This document shows positions 57,134-64,000 of a stretch of 64,000 nucleotides of DNA, piece after piece. The stretch's first letter is position 1. Each line of letters opens with the position of its first letter. The position numbers and the translations under genes are program-made. This DNA comes from Rotaria sp. Silwood1 (lineage: Eukaryota > Rotifera > Eurotatoria > Philodinida > Philodinidae), in the NCBI GenBank assembly GCA_905250075.1, contig CAJNOP010000131.1:124001-188000 (forward strand), given 5' to 3'. The notes beneath the pieces were generated by a model. It searched no databases. It was not told the DNA's origin and saw nothing but the letters and a program-made list of their open reading frames with translations.

Positions 57134-57373
57134 ATGATTTCGAATTTGCCTATATCAAAATGGATACTTAAAAATTTAAATCACATCCAAAAATTTAAAC
57201 TTTATCTTCATATGTATAGTGTACGTTCATCTTCAGATGCAACGATTGACAACTATATTGTTGATGCACATTTTATACATCCATATTGTATATCTCTTGT
57301 TGCAATCAATTACAAGGAAATAGTTCCATCCTATCCATTATGGACAACAGTTCTTAACAAATTCTTTATTTAA
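57134..57373 (+). pseudogene. Uncharacterised 79-codon fragment
   Basis: Frame ISNLPISKWILKNLNHIQKF, then KLYLHMYSVRSSSDATIDNY and IVDAHFIHPYCISLV. The composition is protein-like and the pattern reminds me of the C-terminal part of bdelloid F-box proteins, but no F-box or other exon is attached. Probably a relic. Confidence 0.3.
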
Positions 57374-57885
57374 TCTTGCCGCAAAATTCAATAAGAAAAT
57401 AATTCACATAACGGCTGTGACAATTAAAAAAATTGATGAAATTTTTAACTAATGAATAATTTCAAATTTTAAATAGCCGAAAAGCTTTTTCGTAACATTC
57501 TACACATTTCGTTGCATATTTCAAAATTTTAGGAAAAATATTTGTGAGAAACAGTTTCTAAGAAGAACATGCGAAAATAGAGAAAAAGTTGTTTTTCTGA
57601 TGAATCTAGGTCATAGTTTCTTTTTAAGGCTTAAAACAGCCTACATTTGTCACTGCTCACTATAATAATTACATGATTTTGTCAGAAAAGCTTTTAAAAA
57701 TTATTAAATGTCAGTCGCAAATCACAAATCACAGTTAAATGACTGAATAGGTTTACATCTTTTTTAATGTCTAGATGAATATTTTTATCAAAAGGAGATG
57801 AACGAAAAAATAAATAAAAACATTTAGTACAATTCATTCCGACCCACCCATAATTGTAGCATAATTTTTATTTCTATTTTTCAGC

Positions 57886-58173
57886 AGTGCTTTCAGATTG
57901 TGTTGTATAAAAAGGAAGAGTATGATTATGTGCTTAGCGAAAAGAACAATCACATCCTACATAATATTTCCAACAATATATATATGCATCTACTTTATAT
58001 GCAATTAAATTCACGAAACATTTTAGAAAAACTTGTATTTTATTATGAAAAAATATATTCATTATTTTTTTATTATATAGAATGTTATAGAGATGTTGAT
58101 AGTGATATTCAACTTCGAAATGTGACAAGACTTGATTTAGAGTTTTTCTTACATCGTGTGATTCATATGTATT
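57886..58173 (+). pseudogene. Uncharacterised ~95-codon fragment after an acceptor
   Basis: After TTTTTCAG (ending 57884) a frame stays open to a TAG near 58,173 and ends LRNVTRLDLEFFLHRVIHMY. No upstream exon or domain found. It may be a terminal exon of a lost gene or chance. Confidence 0.2.
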
Positions 58174-58175
58174 AG

Positions 58176-58613
58176 TGCATGTTACCTTGATTAATATTAT
58201 CTTACACATTTAATATTAACTGTTCGAAATATATTTGTTCAATGCATGCTTATATAAAAACTGTATGCATGAATTTTAATAAATGATTCTTAATTTTTTT
58301 TAAGAATGATAACTCACACCAAATGAATTTTATTATTAGAATTATGATTTTCTTCAAATATAATACAAAACTATTGAATGCACGCTGAGCATAGAATAAG
58401 TAATATCAAATTTTGGTTAGATCGATTCATCGTATCTCACTGATTACTGTTATTTTCATCCAATTCTTTGTACTCCATAGATTTTCTATCAATAAAAAAA
58501 CAGAAGTCTTTACCGTGAAGTCAAGTAATGTCGAACTGAAAAATTTCATCAGTTTTTAGTCTTAAGGATGAAATAATAGAATTCACACCTACCCTTTATG
58601 ATTTTCTTCTATG
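58176..58613. other. no supported gene
   Basis: AT-rich, nothing recognisable. Confidence 0.5.
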
Positions 58614-58684
58614 TTGGGTGGGTGTGGGTGTGAGGGTGTGAGTGTCAGTTTTGGTAGTCTGTTTAATCATACCCACACCCACCC
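58614..58684. repeat. Telomere-like fold-back, compact
   Basis: GGGTGGGTGTGGGTGTGAGG then GTGTGAGTGTCAG, a ~30 nt loop, then ATACCCACACCCACCC. The same polarity as the other clusters (G-rich first). Confidence 0.7.
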
Positions 58685-59229
58685 TTTTAACTCTAACTAC
58701 TGGACAATACAATTCACCAAACTGATGTGAAAAGAAATACATCAACTTTATCAGTTCAAAAAAATTAATTTTTTTTTCATTTTGTTTAATATTGGTAGGA
58801 GATAGTTTTTCTCTTGATAGAATGTCTGAAACTATATATACTGTTATCTGATAACCAATCAAACTAAAAAGTTCTCCTAAGAGAGTTCAGACTCAAGATT
58901 TTTCTTGTCCAGTTAAAATCTAAGCAGGTTGAGTAGAAGGAAGTGAACTCGTCTTTTCATCAATTTCTAATAGTATGAATACTCCAAAAATTAGAATACA
59001 ATGAGGTTGTCTTAAAATACATTGATAGTTTAGTAATGATAACTGGGATAGTTTCTTTTATAAAATTCGATTTATTAACAAATTTTTTTCATTTCTTTAA
59101 TTATACGTTTAAATCGAGTTTTTTTTGTTGATAATCTCATCAAAATACTTTCGAAATAACTTTTCATAGTGTCAAAAAAGCATTTTTTTGAATCTTTTGA
59201 ACTTCTAAAAAAATTTCGTTTTTTTTTCT
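58685..59229. other. no supported gene
   Basis: AT-rich spacer leading into the decayed minus-strand gene. Confidence 0.5.
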
Positions 59230-62200
59230 TGAAATAATTTTAAAGGCATGATCAAGAGTTACTTCTTTTCAATATTTTCTAATTTATTATAAAATGTTTC
59301 ATAAGGTTCATTATCGATTGTTACATCTTGAAATGGAATGAAACAATATTCTTTTAATTTTTACTAAACTATTATATTTTATTTGATTATTAAAATACTT
59401 AAATGATTTTTCTATCGCCATTATTTATTCTGCTCTCAATTGAATAATTTCTATGGGACTTGCTTGATTAAATATCTTTACACTTTTAATAATTCTCTAT
59501 AATTGCATTTAATACATAATGAAAACATGGATGATTTTATTTTCTTTTTGCTTCATTAATTTTTAGAATTTTATAAATATTATTTTCTTCAACTTTCTCA
59601 AAAAAAAAAATCACTATCAAAATTATTATTCTTTAATTCATTTTCAAATTTATTTGGATTTTCCTTTTTTTAATGTTTATCAATATGATCTAAGAGAGAA
59701 ATGAAATAAAATATTTGTTCTGCTCTATGGAAAGCGGTTTTCGTTTTAGGATCATCACCTTATTCATTAATATTTACATGCAATTGTAATAAAACTTTCA
59801 CATCAACAATGTTTCCTTCAAAAAATTTTCGTTGCAAAGCAACTTCTAAATTAGACGTTTTATGTTTTTTAAGTGTATTCGACTGATTAGGCATAGCTTC
59901 TTTCTCTTTGCTCTAGTTTAAGAATATCTGTTATTAAAGACATGATTTTTGAAGCATTTTCATGAAATTCTGAATGCATACTAGACGAAAAATGTTTTTG
60001 AAAAATTTTTAATAATTTAAAAAATTCTATATTAAAATTAAGAAAATAATCAATAATTTTTGTAATACTTTGTTTTCCTTCAATTAATTCTAACTCGAAT
60101 TTGAATTTTCTTAATCTCTTTCATTTTATTTTGATAATTAAATTTTTAATTTTTCAATAAGTGATCATTGATTCTAAATAAGTAGAAAATAGATTTAAAT
60201 ATTCAGCATCGATATATATATTCACAACGTAATGCAATAGATTTTTCATTTGTAATAAGTTAAGAATTTAATTTTTGGACTCTTGTAAAATTTTAACTAA
60301 AAAAGTCATCTCTTATTTCTTTAATCAAAGTATCTTAACGAATAGATTATATTCAAATAGTTGAACTATTTCTTAACTTCAGTATCATTTTTAATAATTT
60401 TCTCATCTACTAAAATATCTTCATTTAATTTAAATTGGTGTCTTCATATATTTTCTTTTAATTTATCGATTTTAATGCTATATAAAGTCTTGAAAAAAAA
60501 AGTCTTTAATATAGCTGTTTAAATTCTTCCTTGCATGAAATGATACAATAATATCATTAGGATCAATTTTCTCTAGAATCCTATTTGATTATCATTTAAT
60601 GTTTTATGAAAAACATATGCTCCATTACGTTTTACTCGCATAGAACTATATTTATTTTCTTCTAATTTTCTAAACGTATTAATTTTTTTAATTAAATCAA
60701 TTACAAATGGATTAAAATAAAGTATTGTTTTTAAATTAGATAATTGAGATTTTGTTTAAAAAAAATTATTTAAACTATTATCAAAGATAATTTTCGATAA
60801 AATACAATTAATATTATTTTCATGTTTAAACCATGCTAATATTCGATCATAGTTCTTAAAACCTCTTTGACAAATATCATTAATACAATCATTAGAAGTT
60901 TTGTTTTTTGTATCTATTTTAGTTTATTTATTGAAATTTGTATAACTATGATCTTATTTAAATAAAAGATCAATTGATGATTTTGATACTCAATGTAGAA
61001 TAGGTTTAGTAACTATTTCTTTTAGTAAATTCAGATTTGAAAGACGTTTTCCAAATAAATCAATAAAATTTTGAAGATATTATCTTTATTTTTGTTGATT
61101 TTCATTCTTTAATAAAATTGTGGGTCGCATTCACTTGGCCGACAATCACTTGGCCGACTCATCACTTAGCCGACACCACTTCGCCGACAAATTGTTTGGC
61201 CGACATGTACACTTCGCCGACAACTCATTTGGCCGACAAATATTTGAGATCAAAAAAATTGAAATTTCTTGAAAATATTGCGTGGATTTTTCCCACTCAT
61301 TCACCTGTAAATAGTGAACATTTTTCAAAATAAAATCAGACGACGATTTTTTATCAGTTAAAACAAGTCTCCCGCTAACAAACTGTTTCCCGTGAGATAA
61401 GTTCAATTTTCTTCGGGGCATTGCCCGTAATCTTTCATTGTAAATAAATGTGACTTTTGATAAAAAGATTTTCTGACGCAATATTTTCAAGAAATTTCAT
61501 TTTATTTTACTTCAAATATTTGTCGGCCAAATGAGTTGTCGGTGAAGTGTACATGTCGGCCAAACAATTTGTCGGCGAAATGGTGTCGGTCAAGCGATGT
61601 GTCGGCCAAGTGATTGTCGGCCAAATGATCCGGACCCAAAATTGTAAATTCTAAACTATTATAAAAACAAATTTCATATTGATTTTTATAATATTGTTCA
61701 ATGCGATTGATATAAACAAATTCTATTTTTTCCTTCTTTTCACTCAAGTATAAATTTAAGAACACTTTCAAGAGCATGAAGTTTTCTGTCTTTAATCTTA
61801 CCTTCATATTCATATTCATTTGATAATTACATTTTTCCATAACCTATTTTAAGTATTCCATTCTTAAATTCACCATGATAAAAGAATTGAACCGTGATTT
61901 TTAAAATTATAATCATATCCATCAGGTTTCTCATCTTTCCCATGACCTAGAATAATATTCTTCTTCATCATTAATACTAGATTTAGTTTATCCTTCACAT
62001 AATTTTTCCTTAATTGTACCATCATAAATTTTTTTACCGATCGATAAGAGATGCTGATAAAATTGATCTTCTTTTCTTTTAATCATTGAAATTTCAGACA
62101 AGTATACTATATCAACAATATTATTTTCATGACTACTACTATATTCATCATTATTTTAACATCTTATATCTTGAAGAGAAGATTTCTTTTCTTCTTCTTT

Positions 62201-62270
62201 ACGTTCAGTATTAACAAGATTTAAGTTAGGACTTAATGATGGATTTTTATCAATTAAAATCTCTCTCTTT
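59230..62270 (-). pseudogene. Decayed MORN/ankyrin-type gene interrupted by a transposon
   Basis: Minus-strand reading frames run through most of this stretch but are broken by many stops and frameshifts. In transcription order: FYHGEFKNGILK and GYGKM, stop, LSNEYEYEGKIKD (about 61890-61780) is a MORN-repeat pattern. Next comes ICFYNSLEFTIL (about 61,650), which is cut by the element at 61122-61637. Then FIDLFGKRLSNLNLLKEIVT, DICQRGFKNYDRILAWFKHE, LKTILYFNPFVIDLIKKINT, and near 59,870-59,690 VALQRKFFEGNIVDVKVLLQ, LHVNINE, stop, GDDPKTKTAFHRAEQ, which is ankyrin-like. MORN repeats usually bind lipids or act as scaffolds, and ankyrin repeats bind proteins. The gene is no longer functional. Exact exon limits cannot be set. 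Confidence 0.55.
61114..61645. mobile_element. Palindromic element with seven-plus-seven GGCCGAC motifs and 8-bp target duplication
   Basis: The element is 61122-61637 (516 bp), flanked by perfect AAAATTGT copies (61114-61121 and 61638-61645). Termini are GGGTCGCATTCACTTGG and, reversed, GGGTCCGGATCATTTGG. Each arm carries seven spaced copies of TTGGCCGACA/TTCGCCGACA-type motifs in inverted order. Next to the centre, GAAATTTCTTGAAAATATTG is perfectly inverted. No transposase frame. The 8-bp duplication fits hAT- or P-type elements. It splits the MORN/ankyrin relic. Confidence 0.85.
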
Positions 62271-62685
62271 TTCACAATTAGTCTTCATTTTCTATTATTA
62301 TCGCTTAATTTAATCTTTATCTCTTAATATATACAATAATACGTATTGCTAATTAAAGAATCATATAAATAACGAAAGCAAAAACAGAAGCGATGTTTTC
62401 CACAGACGAAGGAAAGAAAATACCGTTTCTTTTTATTAATAGTGGCAACAATTTGGGATACATTCGTTGTCTGAATCACTTATATTATATGCTTCATATT
62501 CACTTGTGAAATATTCATGTATTTTGAAATTCGAAACATCATAAGCTATAAAAATATAATTGCTACACTTTATTATCATATTGCATATACTAACAATTTA
62601 GTTAAGAATAGCAAATAATAACTGATAAAATAAATATTGTAAAAGAAGTAAAATATCTTTGAGATTCAATTTGCAATTTTATATT
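62271..62685. other. no supported gene
   Basis: AT-rich spacer between oppositely oriented pseudogene remnants. Confidence 0.5.
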
Positions 62686-63595
62686 TAAGATTGGATATTC
62701 AACAAAATAGTTTACGAGAAATTTCCGAAAATGTAGTTGTACTTGTCAAAACTGGAAATTCTAATGAATATATCAGTTATTTTAAAAAGAATGGATTTTG
62801 GATTAAGGATGGAATAAATTTATGATCTATTAGAATTCGAAATATTATTCTTGAGAACATAAGATTTTGTGATCGAAGTGGGCTAATTTAGAAAAATGAA
62901 AGAAATGCAAAACAAGTAGAAAGTATTACTAAAGCTGCGCATGTGCAATATGGTCGTACGTCTATTAATGTAAAATATTACGTATTAAACATAAAAGAGA
63001 ACAGCTGGAACAGAATTCAGAAAAAAAGATAAATTTCTAGTAATATCTATAGTTTTATTAATTATGCCAAAAATACGTTAAAAAATACTGTAAAATCGAT
63101 ATTTAATCAATTTAGGTATGAAAATTTTTTGGAATAATAATTTACCATCAGTGCTATTTAATCTTTTATCTGAAATCATTGAATGTAATTTAGATATTTG
63201 TTTTATAGATCAAGCTGAATATTACATAGATGTATAAAGAATATGACTCGACAAGATTTTAAAAAATCTAAAAGAAAAAGAAAATCACAAGGAAAATTAA
63301 TTTTGGATTCCTGAGAAAATAAAAGAATTTTTTAAATTATTACAGTATATTTATTATAATAAAACTGCAAATCTTTGCTTTTGGTGAATTACTTGACATA
63401 TTAGCAGATGAAGATGTATTTTTAAACATTGATCAAAATTTAAAAGATATTATTTTTGTTATTGATCAGTTTGACTTAAAAAGTGAACGAACGAAAATTA
63501 TTCATTTTTATGATTTACTGAGACAAGCTTATGAGTTTATAGGATATGACCTACTTCAAGAACGTTATCATCAAGTTAGTTATTGCTTTTTATGA
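62686..63595 (+). pseudogene. Decayed plus-strand gene of unknown family
   Basis: Fragments remain in shifting frames. RLDIQQNSLREISENVVVLV, then KTGNSNEYISYFKKNGFWIK with a stop soon after, and KQVESITKAAHVQYGRTSIN lie at about 62688-63000. At 63376-63594 an intact stretch reads FAFGELLDILADEDVFLNID, then QNLKDIIFVIDQFDLKSERT, then KIIHFYDLLRQAYEFIGYDL, and ends in TGA. These are clearly former protein sequence, but I recognise no domain. Possibly a relative of the genes lost next door. Confidence 0.45.
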
Positions 63596-63867
63596 AAAAA
63601 AGTAAATTTTTAGAAGAATTTTTCTTCCTAGGGAACAAATTATAATTCCAAGAATTTATCAGAAAAAAGTTATAGTATCAATTGATATAAGGAAAATCCT
63701 TATGAGAGAAAATATCTTTCATTATTGATTGAATATGATTTTTAGTTTTTTATTAAATTTTGATCAAAATAATATTTCTAAAGCATTTGAAAAAGCGATT
63801 GTTCTTGACGAGAATTCAAGACAGTGACGACTATAATGCTTCTTTTTTTGAAAGATAGTCTTTGGCT

Positions 63868-63964
63868 TACGGTGTGGGTCAGGCTGTGAGTGGGGTTGGG
63901 TAGGTGTGGGTGAGTCGTCAGTTCGACCAGACGTACATTCGTATCCACACCTACACCCACATCC
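63868..63964. repeat. Telomere-like fold-back at the window end
   Basis: ACGGTGTGGGTCAGGCTGTG, GGGTTGGGTAGGTGTGGGTG, then after ~30 nt ATCCACACCTACACCCACAT. Same G-rich-then-C-rich polarity. Confidence 0.65.
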
Positions 63965-64000
63965 TTTGTTCCTTTAAGTACATGTGAGAATAGTAGGTCC

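Noticed and set aside
61118..61840. Frames through the GGCCGAC repeats (both strands)
   Set aside because: They are readings of the transposon arms; only the outer part at 61,650-61,890 belongs to the decayed host gene.
1..64000. tRNA, rRNA and CRISPR arrays
   Set aside because: I saw no cloverleaf with A and B boxes, no rRNA-like block, and no regularly spaced direct repeats with unique spacers. The tandem units at 49.6-50.6 kb are diverged and transposon-internal.

Overview
The window is nuclear DNA of an animal and is very AT-rich. Genes are split by canonical GT-AG introns, many only 46-90 nt long. Several genes are conserved animal ones: SECISBP2, PSMB5, SMIM13, PISD, COX20 and a rhodopsin-type GPCR. 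My best guess is a bdelloid rotifer (Adineta/Rotaria type). The reasons are TGTGGG tracts matching the published bdelloid telomere repeat, NHL and kelch propeller proteins on Thr-rich stalks, an F-box fragment, bacterial-looking metabolic genes, and AG acceptors just upstream of ATG codons as expected for spliced-leader trans-splicing. This assignment is inference; no marker gene settles it.

Layout. 1-5.1 kb: a broken UDP-glycosyltransferase, an F-box fragment, an orphan secreted Cys-rich protein and an intronless arylsulfatase. 8.7-12.2 kb, minus: SECISBP2 (4 exons), divergent from PSMB5. 12.5-25.3 kb, plus: a co-directional run PSMB5, SMIM13, PISD, COX20 and a 3-hydroxybutyrate dehydrogenase, probably one or two operons. 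SMIM13 and PISD overlap by four bases (ATGA). 29.9-31.4 kb: a 1.5 kb palindromic TA-flanked transposon ending 27 bp before a GPCR gene (31.4-36.9 kb), followed by a three-exon one-TM orphan.

From 38 kb on the window is gene-poor and repeat-rich. It holds two genes for putative cell-surface beta-propellers (NHL at 45.2-46.5 kb, kelch at 52.0-54.5 kb), a decayed MORN/ankyrin gene (59.2-62.3 kb) and many non-autonomous DNA transposons. Three have clean target duplications of 5-8 bp: a hAT-like element at 38.25 kb, a seven-plus-seven GGCCGAC palindrome at 61.1 kb, and a Transib-like element at 49.4 kb nested in a GGCCTGG-rich element. It also holds repeated fold-back tracts of telomere-like TGTGGG/CCCACA.

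Functionally the conserved genes are housekeeping: selenoprotein synthesis, proteasome, mitochondrial phospholipid synthesis, cytochrome oxidase assembly and ketone-body oxidation. Three of the clustered genes act in or on mitochondria. Exon boundaries were read by eye from splice signals and reading-frame continuity; lengths are divisible by three in every complete model given.
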